64,000 nucleotides of DNA, taken from contig CAJNOI010000132.1 of NCBI GenBank assembly GCA_905250115.1, positions 170,170 through 234,169 on the forward strand, in the 5' to 3' direction. Source of the DNA: Adineta steineri (lineage: Eukaryota; Rotifera; Eurotatoria; Adinetida; Adinetidae). The position numbers and the translations under genes were made by a program. This document shows positions 11,197 through 21,560 of this stretch, in pieces (position 1 is the first letter of the stretch; each line of letters opens with the position of its first letter). Below the pieces are notes generated by a model that was not told where the DNA came from, did no database searches, and saw only the letters and a list, made by a program, of their open reading frames with translations.

Positions 11197-12129
11197 ATGG
11201 CAGTAACAAATTTACCTTTCGTACAACAAAATATGATTCGTTATGGTATGAGCATCTATTTTGCATTAGGTCTCGCAGGTAATATTTGCAATTGCATCAT
11301 GTTTACGAGACCATTATATCGGCGCGCACCTAGTACCGTCTATCATCTTTCTTTTTCAATTTTTGCTATTCTCCATTTAATTTGGTCTGTTACTCCACAA
11401 CTTATTACACTCAATTATCCTGATCCTCAAAAACAATTGATACTCTACTGTAAAATAAGACTTTATGGGAGTCATGTTCTTGCATTATACCTTCGTTATA
11501 CCATTGCGTGGGCTTGTATGGATCGATTCTTCGCAACACGAGTGGATATTCGTCTTCGATCATTAAGTTCAGTTAAAGTAGCAGTAATGCTTATTTTCAT
11601 TACATCTATAGTATGTCCACTGATCGCCATTCATATACCTATTTTAATGAATATAATAAATAATATTTGTGCAATGCCTGGTTTGTATAAATTAATTTAT
11701 CCATTTTATCAAATTCCTGCAATTTCTATTCTACCAGCAGTATTAATGATTACCTTTAGTAGCTTGACTATTCGTAGTCTGCATCAACGGCATACTTCTC
11801 TAGTACATGCTAAAAAAAGAGATCGTCATTTTTTGCGTATGGTCACTGCTGAGGTCGTAGTGGTTGTAATCACATCAATTCCTGATTCAGCTAATCTCAT
11901 ATATGGGGTAGCAACACATGATGTTGTTAATAAAAGTGCTCAACGACTTGAGATTGAATCATTTATTAGTTTTTTCACTCAATTCACGATCTACATGATT
12001 AGTGCCTCTCCATTTTATTTGTTTATGTTCGTATCAAAACCTTATCGAAAAGAATTCATCAATACAATGATCAAATGTCAAACCAAGTATATGAAACGAC
12101 CAAATCGAATCATGCATTCAACTACATAA
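11197..12129 (+). CDS. Rhodopsin-like G protein-coupled receptor, single exon
   Basis: A 310-residue protein with seven hydrophobic segments. TM1 carries the GN motif (GLAGNICN, residues 25-32). The DRY box at the end of TM3 reads DRF (WACMDRFFAT, around 107-116). The TM7 motif is the atypical SPFYLFMFVSKPYR in place of NPxxY. Intronless receptors with this weakened class A signature form a large expanded set in bdelloid rotifers, often annotated as FMRFamide/neuropeptide-like; the ligand cannot be predicted. The start ATG at 11197 gives a short extracellular N-terminus of about 17 residues. The gene is flanked by a minus-strand kinase gene downstream (convergent). Confidence 0.85.
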   Translation: MAVTNLPFVQQNMIRYGMSIYFALGLAGNICNCIMFTRPLYRRAPSTVYHLSFSIFAILHLIWSVTPQLITLNYPDPQKQLILYCKIRLYGSHVLALYLRYTIAWACMDRFFATRVDIRLRSLSSVKVAVMLIFITSIVCPLIAIHIPILMNIINNICAMPGLYKLIYPFYQIPAISILPAVLMITFSSLTIRSLHQRHTSLVHAKKRDRHFLRMVTAEVVVVVITSIPDSANLIYGVATHDVVNKSAQRLEIESFISFFTQFTIYMISASPFYLFMFVSKPYRKEFINTMIKCQTKYMKRPNRIMHSTT

Positions 12130-12149
12130 TAATCTATAACAAACAATAT

Positions 12150-12172
12150 CTTGAGGATGTGGATAGGTGCAT
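12150..12172. repeat. Half copy of the TGTGGG hairpin element
   Basis: CTTGAGGATGTGGATAGGTG matches the left end of the TGTGGG hairpin family, but no complementary right arm follows within 100 bp. Probably a truncated copy. It lies in the short convergent spacer between the GPCR and the kinase gene. Confidence 0.45.
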
Positions 12173-12259
12173 AAGAATCAAACATAAAGACAAAATTTTT
12201 TTATGTTATTTTAAATAAAAAAAAGCTTGGTTTATTTTTGATATTCTAAAAAACTATTT

Positions 12260-13435
12260 TTATTGATTGACTTCAGTCGAAAAGAATTCATTTTTATGAT
12301 TTTTATATTGTTCTAGTCGACATTTTCCATATTTGATATAATCAAATTTTTCCAATGATGCTGGATTAAGTAATGCTTCGAGAAAAGCCCATAATGCCCA
12401 ATAAAGATGAATAGGTGCACGAAGACAATCACCTAAATCACACAATTCATCTAGACTCATTTTTATTTTTTCATTATGTAAAAACGTAGCATGTGATAGA
12501 TAAATTTGTAACCATTCTTGTTGTTTACTACGTGACAAATATTTTCCATCAAAATCAGGTTCTTCAGAATCTAAGCCGGCAAATTCAATAAAATAATTAA
12601 AAACATCAATTAACCACATATTTCGTGCACAATGTTCAAAGTCAATTAATGATATCGTATTATTATTTTCTTCATCATATAAAAAATTTAAACTTTGTGT
12701 ATCATTATGACAAATAACAACAGGTATGTGAGACCATTTTGATTGTTTATTTTCAAATATATGTTCAATTTTATCAATATCTTTACTAATATCAGACCAG
12801 CAAATATTTTTGAGATTCGATAAGATAGATGAAGCATTTTTATCTAATCGTTTATGTAATTCATCATTTTTTCCACTTAATAAATTAACATAATGACGAA
12901 GTTTTTCTGATAATTGTGCTTTTCTTCGGTTATCATCACCTTTCATCAATGGTATTGAATGAAATTCAGCCATGCTCCGGGCAATGAGTAATCTAAAAAT
13001 AAATATCAAACGATTTTATAATTGTAATGTATGTTCTACTGACGGTTTTTGTTCATCATGAATATCAACAGGAGTACCAGGCACATATTCATAAATAAAA
13101 CCATCATTGAATGTAAGTAAAATTCGACTAGCCATTTGAAATTGAGCCAGATGAAGCATAAAACGAATTTCTTCTTTTCGATCGACAATTAAATCTGAAT
13201 TATTACCATAAATTTTTACAATAACACCTCGGTCTTTTTCATTATCAGATTCTTTTGATGATGGAAGAATAGCAAAGAGATTATTCGAGAGACCATCAGT
13301 AAGTCTTTTAATTGATGGACTTGTCCAATTGGTTTTTAATGAGTTTAAAACGAGATGTAAAGCAGCTGATTCAACATCATCATTTTCATCAGAAGATAAT
13401 TCAATATTTTCATGGGGAGGTGAAGAAAATGACAT
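12260..13435 (-). CDS. Ethanolamine/choline kinase
   Basis: Two exons, 13435-13044 and 12992-12260, joined by a donor at CC|GTCAGTAG and a TTTTTAG acceptor; 374 residues. The catalytic loop is ICHNDTQSLNFL (H226, D228), matching the HxDxxxxN Brenner-type motif of choline/ethanolamine kinases, and the metal-binding LIDFEH (D248) follows about 20 residues later. A W-A-FWALxQ-like C-terminal helix (YWALWAFLEAL) is also typical. The enzyme phosphorylates ethanolamine or choline using ATP, the first step of the CDP pathway to phosphatidylethanolamine or phosphatidylcholine. The IARSMAEFHSIP segment resembles ethanolamine kinase more than choline kinase, but I cannot separate the two securely. The exon 1 donor is a little uncertain, because the frame runs on for eight more codons before a stop. 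Confidence 0.85.
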
Positions 13436-14162
13436 TTTATATTCGCTATTCACGTGTGTATAATGAAAGTGAACTGAGTATAAAATAACGATGTCTATAT
13501 ATTTTTTTTCTCTTATAAATTGTGTGTCTTTTACTCGATAGGGCAGCACAACGTGAAGCAAATAAAAATGAGCACGTTTATACTTGTTCTCTACTCTATC
13601 GATTACCTATTATACGATAAGAAAAGAGAAAAAAAAAAATTTGTATATGAAATCGTTATAACTGATCATGTAATACTCAAATCTATTCATTTACATCTTG
13701 AGGGTGTGGGTATGGGTAGTCAGAGTGAACAATCATATTCATACCTTCAGTCACCCTCACACGTTTGAATTGAATAAAAATATTATCAAATACTACAGAT
13801 AATTTAAAAAGTGTAGTTTCAATCCTATAATATCAAATCAAATATTCTATTATGATTATATATTCGTATTTATTTCTATTATTGATTGTTTGATGGAATA
13901 TAAAGCTATTCTCTGTGAATACTATCGATTATTGAGTATTGGTAAGTTTTTGTCAAATTCCGTTTTATTAACAAGATCTTCTCAGTCTTATTCTTTTGTT
14001 TCTAGAGTGAACACAGATTGCTTCATAGATTTAATAATATCGAAAGATAGACTATAAGTTATTGACACGTTTTATCGAATTAAAAAAAATCAAAAATTAA
14101 AAAACTAATACACAACTAAGGAAAGAAGAAACATGCAAAACTTTATTAAACAGTTTTTTAAG
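13436..14162. other. Intergenic region with one hairpin element
   Basis: Upstream region of the kinase gene, 3' flank of the terpene synthase gene, and the hairpin at 13698-13768. The 82-codon plus-strand frame crossing it is not supported by any family signal. Confidence 0.5.
13698..13768. repeat. TGTGGG hairpin element
   Basis: The left arm TTGAGGGTGTGGGTATGGGT begins at 13698. The imperfect right arm (CACCCTCACACGTTTGA) ends at about 13768. The flank and arm CATCTTGAGGGTGTGGGTAT is shared with the copy ending at 18248 in inverse orientation, which helps define the element boundary as CTTGAGG. Confidence 0.6.
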
Positions 14163-16723
14163 TTATTCCACTTTATGTTCTGCTGGAACTTGAAAAATAA
14201 CTGCTAGTTGATTAATAATCATGCCCAGATAAGGATTGCCCTCTAGTTTATCTACAAGTTCATTGCATTTGTTGACTAGCTTGAGACATGTATTTCGGGT
14301 ATATTCAATTGAGCCAAATTCATATAGCAATTGAACGGCTTCTCGTTTGAGATCGATATTGTCTGTGTGCTGTTTGAGAATGTTATTGAGTCGATTATCA
14401 TGTGGACGAGTATTAATAGCATGAATAATTGGAAATGAGAATTTGCCTTCAGTTATGTCCTCACAGTATGATTTGTTTTGTGCATATTCCTCCGAAATTA
14501 GGTTACAATAATCATCACGAATTTGAAAGAGAAATGTGAGAGCTTGGCATAAATCATCAATTAATTCATTTTTCCTCATATCAGATTGCATAGGTGAAAA
14601 GAGTCGTAAAAGTTCTATAGCCAAATGAAAGAGTCCACCAGATTTACCAGCAATCATTTGGCAATAATCGTCTTCTGATGGACACACATGGTTGTCTCGC
14701 CACCAAATATCAAGGCCTTGGCCTTTGTGCAATTCAATCATATGATCTATAAAAACAATTTATAGTATCATTTAGAATGAAAAGTAAACGACTTACCAAC
14801 TAGAATAGATCCTACACGTGAATGATCAAGTTTAAATGCTGTTTGCATAGCAAGAAAACAAACAAGTTCCGCTGTATTGATTGTTAAAGGGATTCCATAA
14901 ATCGTATGAGCAGCTGTTGCACCTCGTCTAATTAACGATCCATCTTCAATATCATCAAGTAGTAAACTTGCATTGTGAAGTTTATCGATAATATCATCGA
15001 TTATAACCAATTTTTCTTCAGGTGCATTGAGCCAGTGATTGAACGCATGAATTAGTTTTGTTCGAATACTTTTGCCGGGTAGAGTTTTCAAGTAATCATA
15101 TGGTTGCAAAATTTTATCCTAAATAAAAAAAATAATCTTTCAGATATTTTGAGCAAAAATTAATAAAACCATGTATTTAGCATTTAATATATTGTTCGAA
15201 GTTGGTTCATCTAGAATTAACAGATAATATAAAGTGATGAATATATATTTTTCTACTTCAAAATATTTATACGAGATAGTAAATTACATAGCATCTTTCA
15301 TTGACAAGAAGCTAATGGTTTAGTAGATTTCTATGTTCTTTATAAATTACCTTGATGAAGAGTCTGTTGAGAAGAAACATCTTCAATTGTGTTGCCATTT
15401 GAATTTTTCTATAAAATTAGATACATTTATATTTCCATTTAAAACTGGTTTCTTTCTACCTCTTGTTTACTTATCGCTTCAGTGAGATTTTCTTGCATAG
15501 ATGCTTCAGGTGGTAGCAATGTGACACGTCTCGTTCTTTTCACTTCTGCTCTCTCTGTTCCAAAATATCTGGGTGTTTCAAAACTCCACACGTCATATCC
15601 AATAATTACGGCACCCAAGCCATTGGCAAATTTTTCCACTTGAGTATCAATTTTAGTACCCCATGAGATTAATTCACTTCGAACACGTTCGAAATCAGCG
15701 TAACGATCGATAACCATCTGTCCAGCTCGGTCTATAGCTTGTTGAATATTTAGCGATGGATCAGCATGCATAAGTACTGAGATAAGATTGTAGTCACCTT
15801 CAGATTGTTCATTTTTAAATGAATAAATATCCTATTCGAAAAAAAAGAAGATAACAACTTAATAAAGAATTGAATTTAATATATCGTTTGAGAAGAGAGC
15901 GAGAGCAAAATTCTATCTCTAATATCAAGACTTTTTCGAATCTCAGCTTCCTGAATACGTAATAACTCGATACTATCGACTATGAAAATATCTTTTTGAA
16001 TTATGCTTAATTATCTACACCCGAGAATAACTCATTTTGAGCAAAATAACGTACATTGGTCCAAGCAGGGATATCATTTGCATAATCGACAAGACATTTG
16101 AATGCATCGTTTTTCCAGCATTCGTCAAGTGAATCAAGTTCGAGACTGTACTCAACGGCGAGAAACACCACATATCCAAAGCTTGTATCTCGACGAAACT
16201 TAATGTATGTTTCTAAATCAGGAACTGTTCGACGATTCTTTTGATTACAAGCTTGAAGAAGTACAGCTTCACTAGCAGTTCGATAGGCAGTGAGGAAACG
16301 TTCTCGACAGCCAGGTGTGATACTGATGAGAATTCGCTGCCACCATTCATGAAGAGCGGTAGCGAATGGTGTTAATGGTTTGAATGAACCAGCCGGCTGC
16401 AAACATTCAATCATATTCTTATATAGTTCTTGTTTGGATCGATCGGCACCTTCTGAAATATGAGCACTGTCCATAATGTCATCAGCCAAGTAAAGTAATG
16501 TCCAAATATCACACATTTCACGTAATCTAACTTGACTACAACGCGGAAAAGACATTCCGGACCATAGAATGTATTTCTTTGCCGATTCTTGGTAGCGAAT
16601 ACCATATGAGTTAAGCCAAGCTTCAGTTGCATCTGATACTCTTTCATATGCTGGATTACATTCAGCTTTGAACGGACAAATACTGATTAAATCAGGTAAA
16701 AGAATACTGTTCGTATTCGTCAT
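14163..16723 (-). CDS. Bifunctional terpene synthase: class I terpene cyclase + GGPP-type prenyltransferase
   Basis: Six exons: 16723-16055, 15831-15460, 15408-15351, 15210-15170, 15118-14797, 14746-14163; 681 residues in one frame. Residues 1-347 form a class I terpene cyclase: DDIMD (81-85, first Mg site), an FRRD arginine pair (177-178) whose first Arg is 46 before N223, NSE triad N223-S227-E231 (spanning exons 1-2), and an RY pair (311-312). A polar linker (about 348-380) leads into a prenyltransferase closely resembling animal/fungal GGPP synthase: LPGKSIRTKL, first Asp motif DDIED (435-439), GQGLDIWWRDN, second Asp motif DDYCN (565-569). Predicted role: condense IPP units to GGPP or GFPP, then cyclise it to a di- or sesterterpene, as fungal PaFS-type enzymes do. 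Most introns are 50-51 bp (also 140 and 223). A TTTTTCAG acceptor just before the ATG hints at an upstream exon. The fusion depends on the 41-nt exon; without it the halves are separate frames. Confidence 0.8.
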
Positions 16724-16729
16724 ATCCAC

Positions 16730-18090
16730 TGAAAAATAGAATCTTTACTTGTGATCTGAAAGTAGACTGATTGAAGTTGAATTATAAAAACAAAAATATC
16801 AAATGGAAAATGAGTTTTAGAAGGAAATTATCTTAGCTGTCATATAATAGTCTAAATTAAAATTCAAAATACTTATTAAGTACTACATCGGAATATATCT
16901 CATGAATAGTACAGCTGTAAAATAGACAAGAATGAATCAAAACAATTCGTAACCAAGCTCTTATAATAAAGTATCCTATCTGTTTTGTCTCTGATCTCAC
17001 TTAATACGCAACAATAAATGATAAATCTCGATGTAATTTGTTTACTTCTTTAATATAGAAAATCTATCGATACATAACAATATCGTTTTCATTTCAAATA
17101 CTTAAATTACAACAAGCTGGTAGTTACTATAATTATTGTTATATATTTTGAATTCTCATTTGAAATGAATTCAAATTAATAAAGTTAAATAACAAAATAT
17201 TTATTTGCGCTTAAATACACTATCTATACTGAAATATACTGCTTTCTCCTGGGAAAAAAAGATTTACGTACGTATTAATTATGTAATATAATATTCAAGA
17301 GTGAGAAATTTGAATCAATTTATGAAGCATCACAGATTAAGGTATAAAATAAGTAGTAATAAAAAATATTACCTACAGGTTTTCTTGGCATGAAATCGAT
17401 TATAAAAATATCCGATGTCTCACGTAGAATTTCTTATCGTACTTACTTGTTGATATTCGTTTTATATACTGAATATGTTGGAATATTTTTTGTGTATTTA
17501 TATGTAATATTATCGATTATAAAAGAAAAAAAATCATGATAAAATAAAACTAATATCGAGTGCATTCTTTTCTTCTATACATATATTATTCGGATGTCCT
17601 TTTGGCCCGCTTTGATAGGGCGCACCTGTATCTGACGTCAAACATTCATTGTTAGAAAGAAGGTATTTTCAAGTGTATTCTCTTTCGACATAAGCAAAAA
17701 AAGAATAATACGATTTGCAATCATACTTTATATGTTAGTGTTTTTCATATGTGGCTCGTTATTCTCACGAGTATTTATTTATTCGTTATATTAATGCACT
17801 TGAATAACTTTTTCTATTGCTCATTTTGATTTACTCCATGGTTGCTAACTAACAGCACGTTTATATTTAGTAAATTTATTTTTTTTTAATAATCTTTCAA
17901 AACGTATTGTATTTTCTTTAAAATGCATAAAATATTGCATTTGATAGTTAATTGAAGATTTTAATATCATTTTTCGCTCGGTAAATATAATATTTTTTTT
18001 TATGTTACACGTTTTTTAACAAGATACTTATTAAAAAGAGTATGTATAGAACGAATATTAATGGATCAAAAATGCTTTGTTTTTAGAACA
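16730..18090. other. Intergenic region upstream of terpene synthase
   Basis: AT-rich, no open frame with a recognisable family. Presumed to contain the terpene synthase promoter and possibly a 5' non-coding exon. No repeat delimited. Confidence 0.5.
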
Positions 18091-18248
18091 AAAGGGTGTG
18101 GGTGTGGGTGTGGGTGTGAGTGTGGGTGTGGATGGGTGAGAGTATGAGTGTAGGTGTGAATGGGTCAGTGTGGGTATGATTGTGGCAGTAGTTGTGGGCA
18201 GGACGAGAAGACACCTAGATCCTCAGTCACCTATACCCACACCCTCAA
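18091..18248. repeat. Longest TGTGGG hairpin copy of the window
   Basis: AAAGGGTGTGGGTGTGGGTG (from 18092) is four clean TGTGGG-type units. Degenerate units follow through about 18195 (GTGGG, GTGTGAG, GGATGGGTGAG), and the right arm CACCTATACCCACACCCTCAAG ends at 18248. It overlaps the 3' end of an F-box-like coding fragment on the minus strand, supplying its last eight codons and stop. Confidence 0.75.
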
Positions 18249-18575
18249 GATGGTCGTATATTGAGAAAAACAAGTCGATAGGATTTAATGACTTGTAATT
18301 ATTATTGGAGAAAGTCAATAAAACGATATTTTTTGGTAAGACAAGATGAGAAATGAACTCCAAATCAGCTTTCGAGACTGAAGCAAGATAAAGTTTAAAT
18401 CGATGGTAACTGCTAACAACTGCATAAAGTTGTGTGGAAATACATTGAATTGAACGAAGAATAGTATTGATATCGAGATAGTCAAATATATGATGATGAA
18501 CCTTGGCAGACAAGGTAAGAAGAGTTATGTTCGCATTAACATGTGTTATCTGTTTGAAGTGAACTCGTAAATGTT
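18240..18575 (-). pseudogene. F-box-like protein fragment truncated by hairpin element
   Basis: A minus-strand open frame without a plausible ATG encodes HIFDYLDINTILRS followed by KADLEFISHLVLPKNIVLL. This follows the start of a bdelloid family in which an F-box (FDYLDxxxLxRxF) precedes a KxDLxxIxxxxxPxxIxxLxLS segment. After about 88 codons the frame runs into the TGTGGG hairpin and stops, so the several hundred residues usual for the family are missing. Fragment status is seen directly; the family name is from remembered similarity. Confidence 0.5.
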
Positions 18576-19503
18576 TTTAATTAATAACTAATATTCATAG
18601 ATCCTCAAATGGTGAACAAAATTATTGAAAATTCAACGTTGTATGTCTTTGCCGTCTTGTAACAATTATTAAAGCGTGACAAAAAGGAAAATAGACAGTC
18701 AAACTATCAAATCTTTGATTAGTTATTTATTTTTCATTGCACACATGTATGAAATGCACCTTTACCACACTTTTCTCTACACCGTTCTCCTGAATGTGAA
18801 TCTCATAATGAAATAAATACCAAAATAAGTAAAAAGAATGAAAAAGCGTCAAATATATATCGATGATTTCTTGATCATTTGCCCATCTAATCCAACCAAG
18901 AAATTATTAAGATCGGCACCGCACATTATTCTCTATTGAAAAGCGAAGAACATACTATAGTTTTAAATAAAATTCAACAAAGGATGGCGAAATTTAAATT
19001 ATTACTAAATGAAATTTTACTTGATCTTTTCATCTATTTTATGCATTAAATTCTCGTTTGAATAAATCAATTAGAATATTTCGATGACATCTTAATCTTT
19101 AGCCATTGATTATAAAGGAAACTAGTAATGTCAGTGTCAAAAAAGAATGCGGATGTGTAGAATAGTCTTCTCATTATTCATATCTATATCGATTATGATT
19201 ACATAGATGATGACTACTCTATGGTTAATAAATCAGCAATACTTGAAGTTTTGTCCAATACTAAAGTAAGTTTCTGTTGAATGTGATCTTAATGTAACAA
19301 TTTAAATCAAAATACTAATGAAATCAATTTTTTAATATTTTTCTTTATTGAATATTATGCTTGAGAAAGTGAAAAAGCAATTAAAGGGATTAGATTCAGT
19401 AATTTTATATTGTTTTTTTTGTATCGCAAATAGTTCATAAAAATCGGAAAATATTTTGAAATAAAGCTCTGACGTATCATTGAATGTTTACAAGTCATGT
19501 TAT
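18576..19503. other. Gene-poor stretch with retroelement relic
   Basis: Mostly AT-rich non-coding sequence, except the reverse-transcriptase-like relic at 18841-19103. Just before 19503 lies the 3' flank of the NHL gene. Confidence 0.45.
18841..19103 (+). pseudogene. Ty3/gypsy-like reverse transcriptase relic
   Basis: Reading across frames, the plus strand shows QIYIDDFLIICPS (18850 on), then in another frame EHTIVLNKIQQRMAKFKLLL (from 18948), and then EYFDDILIFSH (19074-19106). YxDDILIFS followed by HxxxVLxxLQxxxxKLxxxK is the catalytic box and thumb start of gypsy-type reverse transcriptases. Stops and frame changes separate the pieces, and two YxDD boxes lie 220 bp apart, suggesting a rearranged, ancient remnant. 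Confidence 0.4.
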
Positions 19504-21560
19504 TTAATAGTGCGGGAACTTTTGTACCCGGTTATTAGATGTGTCTGCAACGTACAAATTGAATTGACTGTCCAGTATCATGTAATAAGGACTATTAAGT
19601 AGCGTAGGAAGCGTACCAGACACGCCAGTACTTCCAGCTATTGTTGTAGCACTCGATTGACCAGCGAGAAAAAACTGTATGCGATGGTTGCCTGAATCTG
19701 CTACATACATATTCCCATAGTAATCTAATGTTATACCAACAGGTTGATTTAGCAGTATCGATGTACTACCACTTGTTCCAACAATACTACCAGCAAGTAT
19801 TGTCCAATTACTTGCACCTATTACCCAACGAACAACATTATTATTATGCAAATTGGCAATTAATAAACTGTTTGTGGATGAATCAAAAATAAATCCATAT
19901 GGATAGTTTAATTGGGTTGAACCTGTTCCCGGTCCATTGTTACCAGCTACCACCGTGCCTGAGGTAGCATTTGATAAATATCGCATTATTCGATGGTTCT
20001 TGCCGTCTGATATATACAAAGTGCCTGTGCTTGGATCACGGTCAATCATGATGGGAGCATTAAACTGATTATTCGTGCTTCCAGAAATACCTGAAAATAA
20101 TTTGAATAGAATGATGTTTACTGGAAGGATATAAGTGAGGATATGATTATGAACTTAAGTGACGGTGTGCATGCTGGTGAAAAATAAAGATCTACACTCA
20201 CATCTGTTTGTAAAATTATCTTACACTTGAAGTGCTATACTACATAAAACGGCGATAACGCAAAAGAGATTATTTCTATAATTAATTTTTATAGTTTCAT
20301 AAGCAAATCTTAATCTGCTCATTAGAAAATGTATATATTACAAATAACATATTTTTCTTCTGTTTTATTAATTATTTTTTAAAGTGCTAAGATCTAGCAT
20401 ACCTAAATCCTATTCTAAATACAACAAAAAAGTCAATCTTCGTATATCTATTACCTGTCCCAGCAATGAGTGAACCAGATGATGCACCACTTTGCCAAAA
20501 CATTACGCGATTATTTCCTTTGTCTGACACATACATGTTATTGGCTGAATCGAGAGCAAGACCGACTGGTGAGTTTAAAGTATTAGACGATGAACCTGAT
20601 GCTCCGCTTGCTAGGCCTGCAACTGTTGTACCATTTGAACTGCCTATGATCCATTTCTGAATCCGATTATTCATAGAGTCAGAAATATAAAGAGCATTTG
20701 ATGAATCGAATTCCAATACATAAGGCTCATTCAGTTGACTTGCTGTTGTGCCCGATGTGCCTGCAGAGTTGCCAGCAACAGTCGTAGCAGTAAAATTCCA
20801 TTGAAATGTAAAAGCAGTGGCTATAAAAGAAAGTGTTCAGAATATATAAGTATAAAAGGGTGTGGATGTGTGAGATGATGTTGATATATGTAGACACACT
20901 CTCACCCACCCTACACTCTGAAATCAAGCAAGAGTTGACAAAAGCTTGATGCTAGCGAGTCAAATGGTAGATGAATTCAAAGTGTTTACAGACAAGAACC
21001 ATTTTCTAAAGTTACTTATCTGTACAGATAAGATTGCATATTCGAACTAACTATTGATTAGAAAACTACTCAAAATCAACTGGCATATTACTAACTGGTT
21101 GTTGACGATGACGTTGTTGACGATGACGTTGTTGACGTTGATGTTGATGTTGTTGACGANNNNNNNNNNTTGACGTTGATGTTGATGTTGTTGACGATGA
21201 CGTTGTTGACGTTGATATTGACGTTGATGTTGTTGTTGATGGTTCGGGTGGAAAAGTTGTAAAGCGAAAAGATCCATTAGTGATTTTTTCCCAATGAAAA
21301 TCACTCGCTGAATAATTGCTAATCAATTGACATGTATTATTACTTGTCACACAGTTCCATCCAACTGCACCAACTGTTAGAGCTGCACATGTACATTCAG
21401 TACATGTCATATTTAAAAATATTTTGTTAACATCTGCTGTGACCAAGATTATATTCGAAATTATTCCAACTTGAATCGAGAAGACAGCGTTGAAAACGAG
21501 CAATAAAACTAATAGCGTATAGCTATTGAAAAAGAAGTATGATAAATCGACAAAAACCAT
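19504..21560 (-). CDS. NHL-repeat protein with N-terminal membrane anchor and Thr/Ser stalk
   Basis: Three exons: 21560-21096, 20820-20455, 20090-19504, phases consistent. Residues about 10-35 form a hydrophobic signal-anchor (YTLLVLLLVFNAVFSIQVG). Next is a small Cys-rich module (CTECTCAALTVGAVGWNC) with a CQL repeat, then a Thr/Ser tract interrupted by a 10-N assembly gap. Exons 2 and 3 encode about six NHL blades (LYISDSMNNRIQKW, MYVSDKGNNRVMFW, MYVADSGNHRIQFF, LYVADTSNNRVQKF), a beta-propeller probably displayed outside the cell. Ligand unknown. The intron at 20821-21095 contains a TGTGGG hairpin and the intron at 20091-20454 is also long for this genome. Frame across the gap cannot be checked, so stalk length is unknown. 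Confidence 0.8.
20855..20921. repeat. TGTGGG hairpin element in NHL intron
   Basis: AAAAGGGTGTGGATGTGTGAG (from 20855) pairs imperfectly with CTCTCACCCACCCTACACTCT (ending about 20920). It sits entirely within the first intron of the NHL gene on the opposite strand, 34 bp from the acceptor. Confidence 0.6.
21100..21240. repeat. Low-complexity GTTGAC/GTTGAT tract with 10-N gap
   Basis: The tract is made of short GTTGATGTT and GTTGACGAT units encoding Thr/Ser on the minus strand. Positions 21160-21169 are N. The gap size of exactly 10 suggests a placeholder, so the true tract may be longer or shorter. Confidence 0.9.

Noticed and set aside
13520..13768. 82-codon plus-strand frame near the kinase start
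   Set aside because: Overlaps the kinase 5' end antisense and terminates in a hairpin repeat; no protein-like features.
14163..15408. Standalone GGPP synthase gene separate from the terpene cyclase
   Set aside because: Possible (ATG at 15398 in an alternative frame), but a 41-nt exon with conserved phases and a polar linker joins both domains into one frame of the expected size. Kept as an alternative product in the findings.
15880..15990. Possible extra exon inside terpene synthase intron 1
   Set aside because: It reads as protein for about 30 codons then stops, and including it would separate N from D of the NDIYSFKNE motif.
20466..20660. Plus-strand open frame opposite the NHL exon
   Set aside because: Antisense shadow of repetitive NHL coding sequence.
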